Assembly (NCBI RefSeq): GCF_020172685.1
Contig: NZ_CP083986.1
Location: 3,034,294-3,098,293, forward strand
Source: [Mycobacterium] nativiensis
GTDB taxonomy: Bacteria > Actinomycetota > Actinomycetes > Mycobacteriales > Mycobacteriaceae
Reading direction: 5' to 3'
DNA length: 64,000 nt
Made by a program: the position numbers and the translations under genes. The notes under the pieces are model-generated. The model made no database searches, was not told the origin of the DNA, and saw only the letters and a program-made list of their open reading frames with translations. The stretch's first letter is position 1, and every line of letters starts with the position of its first letter. Positions 27,612-36,215 of this stretch are shown here, piece by piece.

Positions 27612-28411
27612 TGCTTTCGAAGCGGTTGATGCGGGTCTGTGCCCTACTCCCGGTGCTGGCGGCCCTGTTTGTGGCGTGCACCGCCCACGACAGCGACAAG
27701 GTCACCGTCGGCGTCAAGTTCGACCAGCCCGGATTGAGCGTCAAGCAGCCCGACGGCTCGCTGCGCGGGTTCGACGTCGACGTGGCCCGCTATGTCGCCG
27801 AGCAACTTGGCTACCCGCCGGACCGCATCGCCTGGATCGAGGCGCCGTCCGGCCAGCGGGAGACGCTGCTGCGCAACGGCCAGGTCGACTACGTGGTGGC
27901 CACCTATTCGATCACCGACAACCGTCTGCAGAAGGTCGACTTCGCCGGCCCCTACCTGTTGACCGGGCAGTCCCTGCTGGTCCGGGCCGATAACACCGAC
28001 ATCACCGGGGCCGCGTCGCTGCAGCACCACAAGAAGTTGTGCTCAGTGTCCGGCTCCACCCCCGCCCAGCGGATCAAGGACCGCTACCCGGGGGTGCAGC
28101 TGCAGCGCTACGACACCTATTCGGCGTGTGTGGAGGCCTTGCGCAACAAGGCAATCGACGCGGTGACCACCGACGACGTGATCCTAGCCGGGTATGCCGC
28201 CCAGAGCCCCGGAGCCTTCAAGCTGGTCGGCGAGCCGTTCTCTGCGGAGAAGTACGGGATCGGGGTCCGCAAGGGCGACGACGCACTGCGGACCCGCATC
28301 AACGACGCGTTGGAGCAGATGGAGCGCGACGGCTCCTGGCGGGCGGCGTTCGAGGACAACTTCGGTGCCGCCGGGTTCGCGGTGCCCGACCCGCCGCCGA
28401 TCGATCGATGA
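27611..28411 (+). CDS. Amino-acid ABC transporter substrate-binding lipoprotein (GluB-like)
   Basis: 266 residues. A signal peptide with a lipobox ending A-L-F-V-A-C-T predicts lipid anchoring at about Cys21. The rest is an SBP_bac_3 fold: [33 protein letters not shown] and [11 protein letters not shown]. The F-D-V-D-V-A and Y-S-I-T contacts are as in glutamate/glutamine-binding proteins of Actinobacteria. Translationally coupled to both neighbours. Captures a polar amino acid, probably glutamate, outside the membrane. Confidence 0.9.
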   Translation: MLSKRLMRVCALLPVLAALFVACTAHDSDKVTVGVKFDQPGLSVKQPDGSLRGFDVDVARYVAEQLGYPPDRIAWIEAPSGQRETLLRNGQVDYVVATYSITDNRLQKVDFAGPYLLTGQSLLVRADNTDITGAASLQHHKKLCSVSGSTPAQRIKDRYPGVQLQRYDTYSACVEALRNKAIDAVTTDDVILAGYAAQSPGAFKLVGEPFSAEKYGIGVRKGDDALRTRINDALEQMERDGSWRAAFEDNFGAAGFAVPDPPPIDR

Positions 28412-29085
28412 TGTTCGCCCAGTATCGAGGCCAGATGGTGGAGGCGTTCACCGTCACAGTCGAGTTGGCGGTGTTGTCCGGAACGTTCGCATTGATTCTG
28501 GGCACCGGCCTGGCCGCGATGCGGCTGGCTCCGGTTCCGGCGCTGTGCTGGCTCGGCGCCGGCTATGTCCACCTGGTGCGCAACACCCCGCTGACGCTGT
28601 TGTTGCTGCTGTGCTCGTTCGGTCTGGCCCAGACGCTGGGTGTGACACTGACCGACCCGCAGTCGCCGACGTCGATCGACGACAGCAACTTTCGGCTGGC
28701 GGTGCTCGGTTTGAGCGTCTACACCGCGTCGTTTGTGTGCGAGGCGGTCCGTTCCGGCGTCAACACGGTGGGTATCGGGCAGGCCGAGGCGGCCCGCTCC
28801 CTGGGGCTCAGCTTCACTCAGAACCTGCGAATCATTTTGCTGCCCCAGGCTTTTCGGTCGGCCATCATTCCACTGGGCTCGGTGCTGATCGCGCTGACGA
28901 AGAACACCACGCTGGCATCGGCGATCGGGGTGGCCGAAGCGGCGTTGCTGATGAAGTCGATGACGGAGAACACCGCGGCGCTGCTCGCGGTGGGTGCGGT
29001 GTTCGCGGCCGGCTTCGTGGTGCTAACCCTGCCGTTGGGCCTGATGTTCGGGTATCTGGGCCGACGTTGGTCGGTGTCGCGATGA
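28408..29085 (+). CDS. Amino-acid ABC transporter permease 1 (GluC-like)
   Basis: 225 residues, five or so transmembrane helices, His/Glu/Gln/Arg/opine permease family. The EAA-type cytoplasmic loop that docks on the ATPase is G-I-G-Q-A-E-A-A-R-S-L-G-L-S. Start is one of two adjacent ATGs (28408 or 28411); the first overlaps the previous stop as ATGA. V-H-L-V-R-N-T-P-L-T-L-L-L near residue 55 is also typical. Acts with the next gene as the membrane channel. Confidence 0.92.
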   Translation: MMFAQYRGQMVEAFTVTVELAVLSGTFALILGTGLAAMRLAPVPALCWLGAGYVHLVRNTPLTLLLLLCSFGLAQTLGVTLTDPQSPTSIDDSNFRLAVLGLSVYTASFVCEAVRSGVNTVGIGQAEAARSLGLSFTQNLRIILLPQAFRSAIIPLGSVLIALTKNTTLASAIGVAEAALLMKSMTENTAALLAVGAVFAAGFVVLTLPLGLMFGYLGRRWSVSR

Positions 29086-29966
29086 GGTCGGCGGAATCGG
29101 CGACGGTGCTGTTCGACGCGCCCGGTCCGCGGGCCCGGGCCCGCCACCGCGCGCTGTCGGTTGCCACCGTGTTGGCCGCGGCACTGCTGGGCTGGGCGCT
29201 GTATTCGCGGCTGTCGGCCAAGGGCCAGTTGGCCGCCGAGAAGTGGACGCCGTTTCTGACCGCCGACCTGTGGCGCACCTACGTACTGCCCGGGGTGGCG
29301 GGCACGCTGACCGCCGCGGCCTGGTCGATCGCGTTGGCACTGATCCTGGGCGTGGGACTGGGCGTGGGGCGAATGTCGAGAGTGCGGCCCGTGCGCTGGG
29401 GCTGCGCGGTGGTGGTTGAGATCTTCCGGGCCATCCCGGTGCTGATCATGATGATCTTCGCCTACTTCGTCTACGGGGTGCTGGGGGTGTTTCCGCCGCA
29501 GCAGATCGCCCTGGCCGGGGTGGTCACCGGCCTGACTCTCTACAACGGCGCGGTCATCGCCGAGATCGTGCGGGCCGGGGTGCACGCCCTGCCCGGCGGG
29601 CAGTCCGAGGCCGCCGCAGCGCTGGGGCTGGGCTGGGGTACCTCGATGCGACTGGTGTTGCTGCCCCAGGCCGTCACCGCGATGCTGCCGGTGCTGGTGT
29701 CGCAGCTGGTGGTGGTACTCAAGGACACCGCGATCGGCTACCAGATCACCTTCGTGGAGATGGTGCGCCAGGGCACGGTGGTCGGCTCCCAGTACAGCAA
29801 CTACCTGCCCGCGCTGCTGGTGATCGCGGCGCTGATGATCGCCGGGAACCTGGTGCTCTCGGCCGGTGCGACCGCCTTGGAGCGCCGGTTACGCCGAGCC
29901 CGTCACCGGCCGTTGGAGGCGGCCACGATCGAGCCGGAGGGCACCCCCGGCACCCGCGTGGTTTAG
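29082..29966 (+). CDS. Amino-acid ABC transporter permease 2 (GluD-like)
   Basis: 294 residues. Longer than its partner because of an N-terminal cytoplasmic extension and first helix (S-V-A-T-V-L-A-A-A-L-L-G-W-A-L). The docking loop is G-G-Q-S-E-A-A-A-A-L-G-L-G-W-G, and F-R-A-I-P-V-L-I-M-M-I-F is the conserved inner helix. ATG 29082 overlaps the permease-1 stop (ATGA). Last gene of the operon; no hairpin terminator is evident in the 63 bases before the next gene. Confidence 0.92.
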   Translation: MRSAESATVLFDAPGPRARARHRALSVATVLAAALLGWALYSRLSAKGQLAAEKWTPFLTADLWRTYVLPGVAGTLTAAAWSIALALILGVGLGVGRMSRVRPVRWGCAVVVEIFRAIPVLIMMIFAYFVYGVLGVFPPQQIALAGVVTGLTLYNGAVIAEIVRAGVHALPGGQSEAAAALGLGWGTSMRLVLLPQAVTAMLPVLVSQLVVVLKDTAIGYQITFVEMVRQGTVVGSQYSNYLPALLVIAALMIAGNLVLSAGATALERRLRRARHRPLEAATIEPEGTPGTRVV

Positions 29967-29992
29967 GTACTGCGCAGGCCTGGTTCGGCGTC

Positions 29993-29998
29993 TACAGT
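29993..29998 (+). promoter_or_regulatory. Probable -10 element of the 73-codon gene
   Basis: TACAGT fits the mycobacterial TANNNT -10 consensus and would start a transcript about 25 bases before the ATG at 30030. No clear -35 is visible. Confidence 0.35.
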
Positions 29999-30029
29999 CG
30001 GAGCCGACAGCTACCGACAGGAGACTTCC

Positions 30030-30251
30030 ATGGCTATCACCCCCAGGGACGCGTTCAACGCCGCCCGTGACATCGCCACTCACGCCGTCGAGAAGGCCTC
30101 CGACATCGTCGAGGACGCCGGAGACATCATTCGCGGCGACATCTCCGGCGGGGTCAGTGCGATCGTTCAGGACTCCATGGAGATCGCCAGTCACGCCGTC
30201 GAGCGGACCAAGGAAGTCTTCACCGCCCAGGACGACGCCGAGGAGGCCTGA
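30030..30251 (+). CDS. Small helical protein, unknown function
   Basis: 73 residues, ATG 30030 with AGGAG eight bases upstream, so the start is well supported. Not recognised as a named family. It is almost entirely amphipathic helix with a heptad-like run (A-R-D-I-A-T-H-A-V-E-K-A-S-D-I-V-E-D-A-G-D-I-I) and a repeated pattern H-A-V-E-K/R that occurs twice (residues ~18-22 and ~55-59), suggesting an internal duplication of about 37 residues. Strongly acidic C-terminus, no membrane helix or signal. Resembles small stress-type proteins that form helical bundles, but this is only shape. Convergent with recX, four bases apart. Confidence 0.7.
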   Translation: MAITPRDAFNAARDIATHAVEKASDIVEDAGDIIRGDISGGVSAIVQDSMEIASHAVERTKEVFTAQDDAEEA

Positions 30252-30255
30252 GCCG

Positions 30256-30792
30256 CTAGACCCGGCGGCGCTCCTGTTCGGCAGCCAGCTCGTCGCGGAC
30301 CACGTCGTAGGCCATCGACGGGCTGTAGCCGCGACGGGCCAGCATCGCCACCAGCCGCCGGGTGACGCGCATATCGTCCTCACCGAGGGTTTCCCGCCGA
30401 AGTTTGGCCTGCACCAGCTGTTCGGCCCGAGCGCGCTCGGCGCCGGCGTCGATGTCGGCCAGCGCCCCGGCGATCACGTCCTCGTCGACACCCTTGGTGC
30501 GCAACTCGGCGGCCAGCACCTTGCGGCCCTTGCCCGCGTGCTCACGCCGGGACCGCACCCACTGCGCCGCGAAATCGGCGTCGTCGATCAGGCCGGCCTT
30601 CGCCAGCCGGTCGAGCACCCGGGCGCTGACGTCGTCGGGGAAACCCCGTTTGGTCAGCTGCCCGGCGAGTTCGGCATGCGTGCGCGCCCGCGCGGTGAGC
30701 AGACGAAGGCACAGTGACTTCGCCTGCTCCTCACGCTTGGGTCCGGCAGACTCCGCGGCCTCAGAAGTCGACGGGGGCGGGCAGTACGTCAT
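30256..30792 (-). CDS. recX: RecA regulator RecX
   Basis: 178 residues of three-helix RecX repeats. RecX inhibits RecA filament activity. Marks: [44 protein letters not shown] and [13 protein letters not shown]. The ATG at 30792 begins [11 protein letters not shown], matching the M. tuberculosis start, and overlaps recA by 32 bases, so the two genes are translationally coupled. An ATG/GTG-type start four codons earlier is less likely. Confidence 0.95.
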   Translation of the reverse strand: MTYCPPPSTSEAAESAGPKREEQAKSLCLRLLTARARTHAELAGQLTKRGFPDDVSARVLDRLAKAGLIDDADFAAQWVRSRREHAGKGRKVLAAELRTKGVDEDVIAGALADIDAGAERARAEQLVQAKLRRETLGEDDMRVTRRLVAMLARRGYSPSMAYDVVRDELAAEQERRRV

Positions 30793-31810
30793 CGACCAGC
30801 TCATTGGTCAGCACGGCGCCGATCCCGAGCTTCTCCTTGATCTTCTTCTCGATCTCGTTGGCCACGTCGCCATTGGTCAGCAGGTAGTTGCGGGCGTTCT
30901 CCTTGCCCTGCCCGAGTTGTTCGCCGTCGTAGGTGAACCAGGAACCGGACTTACGGATGAAGCCCTGATCCACACCCATGTCGATCAGCGAGCCCTCGCG
31001 GCTGATGCCGCGGCCGTACAGGATGTCGAACTCGGCCTGCTTGAACGGCGGCGAAACCTTGTTCTTGACCACCTTGACCCGGGTGCGGTTGCCGACCGCG
31101 TCGGTGCCGTCCTTGAGCGTCTCGATCCGCCGCACGTCCAGGCGAACCGATGAATAGAACTTCAAAGCCTTTCCGCCCGTGGTTGTTTCGGGAGAGCCGA
31201 ACATGACGCCGATCTTCTCGCGCAACTGGTTGATGAAGATGGCGGTGGTGCCCGAATTGTTCAGCGCACCGGTCATCTTGCGCAGCGCCTGGCTCATCAG
31301 CCGGGCCTGCAGGCCGACGTGACTGTCCCCCATCTCGCCTTCGATCTCGGCGCGCGGCACCAGGGCGGCCACCGAGTCGATGACCAGGATGTCCAGCGCA
31401 CCGGAGCGGATCAGCGTGTCGGCGATCTCCAGCGCCTGCTCACCGGTGTCGGGCTGGGACACCAGCAACGCGTCGGTGTCCACACCAAGCCTCTTGGCGT
31501 ACTCGGGGTCCAGCGCGTGCTCGGCATCGATGAACGCCGCGATCCCGCCGGCGGCCTGAGCGTTGGCCACCGCGTGCAGCGCCACCGTGGTCTTACCGGA
31601 GGACTCCGGGCCGTAGATCTCGACGACCCGGCCCCGGGGCAGGCCGCCGATGCCCAGCGCCACGTCCAGCGCGATCGATCCGGTGGGAATCACCGAGATC
31701 GGCTGCCGCACCTCGTCGCCGAGGCGCATCACCGAGCCTTTGCCGAAATTCTTGTCGATCTGGGCCATCGCCAGTTCGAGTGCTTTTTCGCGATCGGGGG
31801 CTTGCGCCAT
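30761..31810 (-). CDS. recA: Recombinase RecA (no intein)
   Basis: 349 residues, uninterrupted. The strand-exchange recombinase and SOS co-protease. Walker [10 protein letters not shown], Walker [11 protein letters not shown], loop L1/L2 region ([10 protein letters not shown] and [13 protein letters not shown]) and the C-terminal domain are all standard. The M. tuberculosis recA carries an intein; here the protein is continuous. ATG 31810 has AGGAG upstream. Two control elements lie upstream: a RecA-NDp promoter at 31866-31888 and a LexA box at 31913-31928. Cotranscribed with recX. Confidence 0.98.
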   Translation of the reverse strand: MAQAPDREKALELAMAQIDKNFGKGSVMRLGDEVRQPISVIPTGSIALDVALGIGGLPRGRVVEIYGPESSGKTTVALHAVANAQAAGGIAAFIDAEHALDPEYAKRLGVDTDALLVSQPDTGEQALEIADTLIRSGALDILVIDSVAALVPRAEIEGEMGDSHVGLQARLMSQALRKMTGALNNSGTTAIFINQLREKIGVMFGSPETTTGGKALKFYSSVRLDVRRIETLKDGTDAVGNRTRVKVVKNKVSPPFKQAEFDILYGRGISREGSLIDMGVDQGFIRKSGSWFTYDGEQLGQGKENARNYLLTNGDVANEIEKKIKEKLGIGAVLTNELVDDVLPAPVDF

Positions 31811-31865
31811 GATGCCTCTCCTGTGGTTCGGTGTTCGGTTGACCGGTCTCGGTCGATTGGCCGTG

Positions 31866-31888
31866 ACGCTAATAGCAGGGTCCGACAA
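31866..31888 (-). promoter_or_regulatory. RecA-NDp promoter of recA
   Basis: On the minus strand TTGTCGGAC, eight bases, TAGCGT fits the tTGTCRGTG-N8-TAN3T consensus with two deviations, and following CACGGCC bases resemble the M. tuberculosis recA P1 sequence as I recall it. Distance to the ATG is 55 bases. It gives LexA-independent induction after DNA damage. Confidence 0.85.
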
Positions 31889-31912
31889 TCCGCCGAACTC
31901 TCTCCACAGTAG

Positions 31913-31928
31913 GCGAACGGATGTTCGA
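31913..31928 (-). promoter_or_regulatory. LexA (SOS) box of recA
   Basis: Minus strand TCGAACATCCGTTCGC, one mismatch from TCGAAC-N4-GTTCGA, about 100 bases before the recA start and just upstream of the RecA-NDp promoter. It probably controls the second, LexA-dependent recA promoter. Confidence 0.85.
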
Positions 31929-31988
31929 ATCAAGTCAGACGCGCGGCGTGTCGGCGTGTCGGACTTTCGCAGCACGGCCAGAGGAGCG

Positions 31989-33206
31989 TCAGGCCACCTG
32001 AACGACGTGCGCCGAGGCTCCGATGGTGGTGTCCTGCGCGCCCATCATGGTGCGCATGAACGCCTCCTGCTCGCGCCGGCCACGGGCGGCCGCACGGTCC
32101 GCACCGCCCGGCAATACCAGGGCCGCCGCGCTGCGGAGCAGGTTGACCGGCATCCGCAGCACCGGATACCAGGGCAGAACGTAAGCCGGCAGCCCCAGCT
32201 CGCGCATCGCCCGCGGCCCCAGGAAGCCACTGGTCACCGAGAGATGCTGCGCCCGGGCGATCCGCCGCCGCAGGCCGATCAGGCTGCCGTAGTGCCACCC
32301 AAGCGGGTCGTCAGCCATCGGCACTGCCAGCTGCTTGGTGGATTCGTCGGGCGCCGACAGCGCACCCAGCGTGTGGTACAGCACCCGCACGGCGTCGCGG
32401 AAGCTGCGGGGCAGCCACTCGTCGCGCACCCCCATCAGCCAGCCGACGTAGCGGGTCAGGTGCGCGATGGCATCGAGGTCTTTCGGGGACAGCAGCATTC
32501 CCATCCCGAGCCCACCGGTCGGTGGGGCGATCAGCGCACCCACCAGGGTGGCGGCCATGTCGGTCTGGTTGACCGGCACGCCCCACTCGTCGCCCCGCCA
32601 ATCCGGCATGGCCGCCACGTGCCGGCGGACGAACTCATGGATCAGCCGAACCCGGATGGTGGCCTGATAGCCGACACCTAGGGGCTCCAGGCCTCCTTCG
32701 GCACTGACATCCAGCGCCCACTGCAGCGTCTCGGAGAACCGCGTGTTCGAGCCCTTCTCCAGCACGCCGGTGCGTAGCAGCGTCTTGTTGAACGAGGAGA
32801 ATCGGTAGCCGCCCAGCAACGACACATCGCGGGCGATGTACGTACCGTCGGCACCGCCGCGCCGCAGTGCCCGCTGCCCCCGGCGCACGAGCTCGAGATC
32901 GACCCACTCCGGGATCGGTTCGAACTCGCCGAAGAACTCCCGCAGCGGCTCCGGCGCATCCGGCACCGCGCCCAGTCCCTGCGTCAAGATCCGGTCGAAG
33001 ATCGGCCGCATCTCCCGGGTTCCGGTGGCCGACATCCACTCGACCAGCCTTCGCATCGGTTCGTCACCGACGCCCAGCCCCGCGCCGATCTCGTCCCAGC
33101 GCTGCGGCGCCGGCTTGGCGATCCCCAGCACACCGGCGAACAGCCGAACGCCGACCGGGACCGCTCCCGGGACATCCGGGTGGCGAGTGGGAATCGACGA
33201 GTTCAT
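31989..33206 (-). CDS. MpaB-family oxygenase-like protein (DUF2236)
   Basis: 405 residues of the MpaB/B' and latex-clearing (rubber oxygenase) superfamily, b-type heme proteins that cleave polyisoprenoid or farnesyl chains oxidatively. Marks: [20 protein letters not shown] with the conserved R/K-T region, H-E-F-V-R-R-H-V with possible heme-ligand histidine, [11 protein letters not shown] and [10 protein letters not shown]. Substrate unknown. ATG 33206 has GGAGG at eight bases. Divergent from a TetR gene with 72 bases between, so likely its target. It is not part of the corresponding M. tuberculosis segment as I remember it. Confidence 0.8.
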   Translation of the reverse strand: MNSSIPTRHPDVPGAVPVGVRLFAGVLGIAKPAPQRWDEIGAGLGVGDEPMRRLVEWMSATGTREMRPIFDRILTQGLGAVPDAPEPLREFFGEFEPIPEWVDLELVRRGQRALRRGGADGTYIARDVSLLGGYRFSSFNKTLLRTGVLEKGSNTRFSETLQWALDVSAEGGLEPLGVGYQATIRVRLIHEFVRRHVAAMPDWRGDEWGVPVNQTDMAATLVGALIAPPTGGLGMGMLLSPKDLDAIAHLTRYVGWLMGVRDEWLPRSFRDAVRVLYHTLGALSAPDESTKQLAVPMADDPLGWHYGSLIGLRRRIARAQHLSVTSGFLGPRAMRELGLPAYVLPWYPVLRMPVNLLRSAAALVLPGGADRAAARGRREQEAFMRTMMGAQDTTIGASAHVVQVA

Positions 33207-33231
33207 CGGGGCGGCCTCCAGACATCGCTTT

Positions 33232-33247
33232 GGATAACATCCGTGTT
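33232..33247. promoter_or_regulatory. Short inverted repeats in the oxygenase/TetR divergent region
   Basis: GGAT-AAC-ATCC (33232-33242) and AACA-TCCG-TGTT (33236-33247) overlap in the 72-base gap. Either could be the operator of the divergent TetR protein. They are short, so the assignment is weak. Confidence 0.3.
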
Positions 33248-33278
33248 CCGAATTTATGGTGCGGGTAAGGTGATGTCA

Positions 33279-33932
33279 ATGAAACGCCCGGAAGTGGTGC
33301 GCGACTACGGCGGAATCAGTGCCGTCGATCGTCGCGCCGAGCGGCGCGCCAAGCTTCTGGCCGCCGGGCGGCGACTCTGGGGCGAGTCGGGACCGGGCGA
33401 GGTCACCGTGCGCGGGGTGTGCTCCGAGGCCGGGCTGATCCCCCGCTACTTCTACGAGCAGTTCCCCAACCGCGACGCCCTGATATTCGCGGTGTCCGAC
33501 GACGTTCGCGACCAATTGCTCGAAGCGCTGGTCACCGCGGGAGTCACCGACCCGGGCACGCTGGCCGACAAACTCCGGTCGGCACTGACCGCGTTCCTGG
33601 ATCGCATCGCCGCCGACCCGCACATCCATCGGATCGCCACCAGCGATCTGTCCGAGGTGCCGGGCCTGACCGAGCACCGCGCACACATCCTCGACATGAT
33701 CGCCGACCTGGTCGTCGAGCACGCACCGGCCGTGCTCGGCGCCGAAACCCCGGTGCCGGCCCAGTTACGCCGCGGCGCACTGTTCCTGGTCGGCGGCGTC
33801 AACCAGATCATCGAATCGTGGCTGGACGACCCGGTGGAGACCACGGCCGAACTGGCCGCCATCTCCGCCGACCTGTGTGAATCGGTGGTCCGCAGCATCA
33901 TCGAGCGGCCGCAGGACCACCCTCACCACTGA
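33279..33932 (+). CDS. TetR/AcrR-family regulator
   Basis: 217 residues. The N-terminal helix-turn-helix spans about residues 18-62, with V-T-V-R-G-V-C-S-E-A-G-L-I-P-R-Y-F-Y-E-Q-F-P-N-R-D-A-L. The helical C-terminal domain should bind a small ligand. ATG 33279 has AAGG eight bases before; an ATG at 33273 is possible. Divergent from the MpaB-family oxygenase gene and so its likely local repressor. The 3' end overlaps the convergent DUF3046 gene by ten bases. Confidence 0.88.
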   Translation: MKRPEVVRDYGGISAVDRRAERRAKLLAAGRRLWGESGPGEVTVRGVCSEAGLIPRYFYEQFPNRDALIFAVSDDVRDQLLEALVTAGVTDPGTLADKLRSALTAFLDRIAADPHIHRIATSDLSEVPGLTEHRAHILDMIADLVVEHAPAVLGAETPVPAQLRRGALFLVGGVNQIIESWLDDPVETTAELAAISADLCESVVRSIIERPQDHPHH

Positions 33933-34117
33933 TCGCGCGGCACATCGAAGTCGCTGCACAGCGCCCACCACACATCGCGGGGTTCGACACCGTCCTCGAT
34001 CGCCTGAGCAGCAGTGCGCCCGCCCACCGCGCTCAGTACATGGTCGGTCAGCACCGAGCCGCCGTAGGCCGCACCGAAACGCAGCGCGACCCGCTCATGG
34101 AATTCGGTCAGGCGCAC
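33923..34117 (-). CDS. DUF3046 small protein (Rv2738c-like)
   Basis: 64 residues starting M-R-L-T-E-F-H-E-R-V (GTG 34117; a GTG two codons earlier at 34123 is possible). The family signature continues with F-G-A-A-Y-G-G-S-V-L-T-D-H-V-L and G-V-E-P-R-D-V-W-W-A-L-C-x-D-F-D-V-P. Conserved next to recA in Actinobacteria, function unknown; genomic neighbourhood suggests a link to DNA repair but nothing in the protein proves it. It lies directly downstream of the glycosyltransferase gene on the same strand. Confidence 0.82.
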   Translation of the reverse strand: MRLTEFHERVALRFGAAYGGSVLTDHVLSAVGGRTAAQAIEDGVEPRDVWWALCSDFDVPRDQW

Positions 34118-34126
34118 CAGCACAAC

Positions 34127-35299
34127 CTACTCAGCACCGCACAGTGCCTCACGGCACACCCGTACCGGGTCGGCAACCTCGGCGGCGCCGGCGGCCGCCC
34201 GGCGGGCGGCGTCGCGGTAACTCGGCGACGCCAGCACCGCACCCACCGCCTCGGCCAGCGCCGGCCCGGTCACCGGCCGGATCAGCCGTCCACTGCCCTG
34301 GCGCACAACACGATTGGCGATCTCCCACTGGTCGCCGCCGCCGGGCACCACCACCAGCGGCAGACCGGCCAGCAGCGACTTGGCCACCATGCCGTGCCCG
34401 CCGCCGCAGATGACCAGATCGGCATGGGTGAGCAGCTCATCCTGGCGTCCCAGCCCCGCCACGGCCCACGACGGCAGGTCCAGGGACGCGCCGCCCAGCC
34501 GCGACACCGCCACCCGGGCACCGACGGGCAGGCCGGCCCCGGGCACCAAGTGCTCCAGCGCCAGCTCGGCCAGCCCGGCGGCACCGGTCGACGCCGTAGA
34601 CGGCGCCACCACCACCACCGGTCCCGAACCCGGCGGTACGGTCAGCGCCTGCTCGGTGGGCTCGAAGTGCAGCGGCCCCACGACCACGGCCTCGGCCGGC
34701 CAGTCGGGCCGGGGCACCTCGAGCGCGGGCAGCGTGGCGATCAGGCGCCGTAGCGGCCCCGGGTCCAGCGGTGGCAGCCCGATGCCCGCACGGGCGGCTT
34801 CGCGCTGCCGCGTACCGGCCCGCACCGACCGTGCCGTCAGTGACCGCATCACCGAGTCCCGCAACCGGCCCCGGATCCCGGTGCCCGGCGCCAGCCCACT
34901 GCCGATCGGCGGCAACCCCTTCGACGGCAGGTACAGCGGATGCGGACTCAGTTCGACCCACGGGACGGCGAGCAGTTCGGCCGCCATTCCCCCGCAGGCT
35001 GTGATCACGTCGGAAACCACCAGATCGGGCGCCAGAGCCCGCAGCTGGTCGAGGTTCTGCACCGCCATGCGCGCGGCCCGGTGATGGATCTTGGCGCCGT
35101 CGTCCCCATCGTCGTCCTCGGGGGTGGGGTCGAGTCCGAGGAGCTCCGCGGCGTCCACCCCGGCGGCGCGTGCGGTGGAAAGCCACTGCACGCCGGTCAG
35201 CAATGTCGGCGTGTCACCGGCCGCGGCGAAGCGCCTGCACAACGCGATCGCCGGGAACGCGTGACCGGGGTCCGGCCCGGCTACCACCACCACTCGCAT
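34127..35299 (-). CDS. UGT/GT1-like glycosyltransferase (Rv2739c-like)
   Basis: 390 residues with a GT-B fold similar to macrolide and sterol glycosyltransferases. The N-terminal Rossmann part opens R-V-V-V-V-A-G-P-D-P-G-H-A-F-P-A; the acceptor region has V-V-S-D-V-I-T-A-C-G-G-M. The C-terminal donor part has H-A-D-L-V-I-C-G-G-G-H-G-M-V-A-K-S-L and V-P-G-G-G-D-Q-W-E-I-A-N-R-V. Like Rv2739c, annotated as a possible transferase; acceptor unknown, though a lipid or polyketide is plausible. ATG 35299. Divergent from ephG with 42 bases between. Confidence 0.82.
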   Translation of the reverse strand: MRVVVVAGPDPGHAFPAIALCRRFAAAGDTPTLLTGVQWLSTARAAGVDAAELLGLDPTPEDDDGDDGAKIHHRAARMAVQNLDQLRALAPDLVVSDVITACGGMAAELLAVPWVELSPHPLYLPSKGLPPIGSGLAPGTGIRGRLRDSVMRSLTARSVRAGTRQREAARAGIGLPPLDPGPLRRLIATLPALEVPRPDWPAEAVVVGPLHFEPTEQALTVPPGSGPVVVVAPSTASTGAAGLAELALEHLVPGAGLPVGARVAVSRLGGASLDLPSWAVAGLGRQDELLTHADLVICGGGHGMVAKSLLAGLPLVVVPGGGDQWEIANRVVRQGSGRLIRPVTGPALAEAVGAVLASPSYRDAARRAAAGAAEVADPVRVCREALCGAE

Positions 35300-35341
35300 C
35301 GGCCTACCGTGCCACAGCACCCCCGGCCTAGGCTGGCGGGT

Positions 35342-35779
35342 ATGACCGAATCGAGCGTCCAGCAGACCTCCCTCGACAACATCGCGACCGTGGAGACCTT
35401 CCTGGCCGCCCTCGCCGACGAGGATCTCGACACCGCGGCAGCGGCCCTCGCCGAGGACGTGGTGTACCAGAACGTCGGGTTGCCGACGATCCACGGGCGC
35501 AACGCCACCATCGGGGTGTTCCGCCGGATGGCCGGCCGGGTGGGCTTCGACGTCAAGACGCATCGGATCGCCGCCGAGGGCTCGGCGGTGCTCACTGAGC
35601 GCACCGATGTGCTGACTCTGGGCCCGCTTCGGCTGCAGTTCTGGGTGTGCGGGGTGTTCGAGGTGAACAACGGCCGGATCACGTTGTGGCGCGACTACTT
35701 CGACTTCCTAGACATGTTCAAGGCGACGCTGCGGGCGGTGGCGGCAACCGTCTTCCCGGCGCTGCGCCCGACCCTCTAG
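35342..35779 (+). CDS. ephG: Limonene-1,2-epoxide hydrolase-type enzyme EphG
   Basis: 145 residues of the small NTF2-fold epoxide hydrolase family (M. tuberculosis Rv2740, 149 residues, which hydrolyses lipophilic and sterol-like epoxides). The catalytic Asp-Arg-Asp triad is seen as E-R-T-D (Arg and Asp) and W-R-D-Y-F-D (second Asp). It lacks a signal peptide. ATG 35342. The neighbouring membrane protein gene starts 13 bases later and could be cotranscribed. Confidence 0.92.
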   Translation: MTESSVQQTSLDNIATVETFLAALADEDLDTAAAALAEDVVYQNVGLPTIHGRNATIGVFRRMAGRVGFDVKTHRIAAEGSAVLTERTDVLTLGPLRLQFWVCGVFEVNNGRITLWRDYFDFLDMFKATLRAVAATVFPALRPTL

Positions 35780-35792
35780 CCTGGCCTGCGAC

Positions 35793-36215
35793 ATGAGTGA
35801 CAACAGCGCGCCTCAACGGCCCACCGCAATCCAATACCTGCGCTACTGCTACGGGCGCCCGCTGCCGCCGGAGCTGCGGGACTGGGTCCGCAACGACCTG
35901 GCCGGTCCGGGTGCCACCATTCGGATGATCGTGCGCGCCGTCGTGCCCACGACGCTGATCCTGGCCCCGTTCTGGCTGTTCCCGACAGACTTCATGACGC
36001 GCCTGAGCATGACGTTCCCGATCTGGTTCATGGTGATTCTGTTCGCGCACGCGCTCAACAAGGTGTGGCGCACGCACATGCTGCGGATGCACGGCCTGGA
36101 CCCGGAGCTCGCCAGCGCACAAAAGCGCCAGCGCGATGCCCACATTCACCGGTCCTACGTCGAACGCTACGGCCCGCGGCCCGAATCAGCGGACCAGCGA
36201 AGCGACGACATCTAG
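35793..36215 (+). CDS. DUF5313-like membrane protein
   Basis: 140 residues. N-terminal P-T-A-I-Q-Y-L-R-Y-C-Y-G-R-P-L-P-P-E-L-R and D-L-A-G-P-G-A are typical of an actinobacterial DUF5313 family; two transmembrane helices (about 44-62 and 67-90) are followed by a charged C-terminus with R-R/Q-R-D-A-H-I. Function unknown. ATG 35793. It overlaps the convergent pspM gene by four bases. Confidence 0.75.
   Translation: MSDNSAPQRPTAIQYLRYCYGRPLPPELRDWVRNDLAGPGATIRMIVRAVVPTTLILAPFWLFPTDFMTRLSMTFPIWFMVILFAHALNKVWRTHMLRMHGLDPELASAQKRQRDAHIHRSYVERYGPRPESADQRSDDI

Noticed and set aside
30761..31810. Intein in RecA
   Set aside because: The protein is continuous and of normal length; no insertion interrupts the motor domain.
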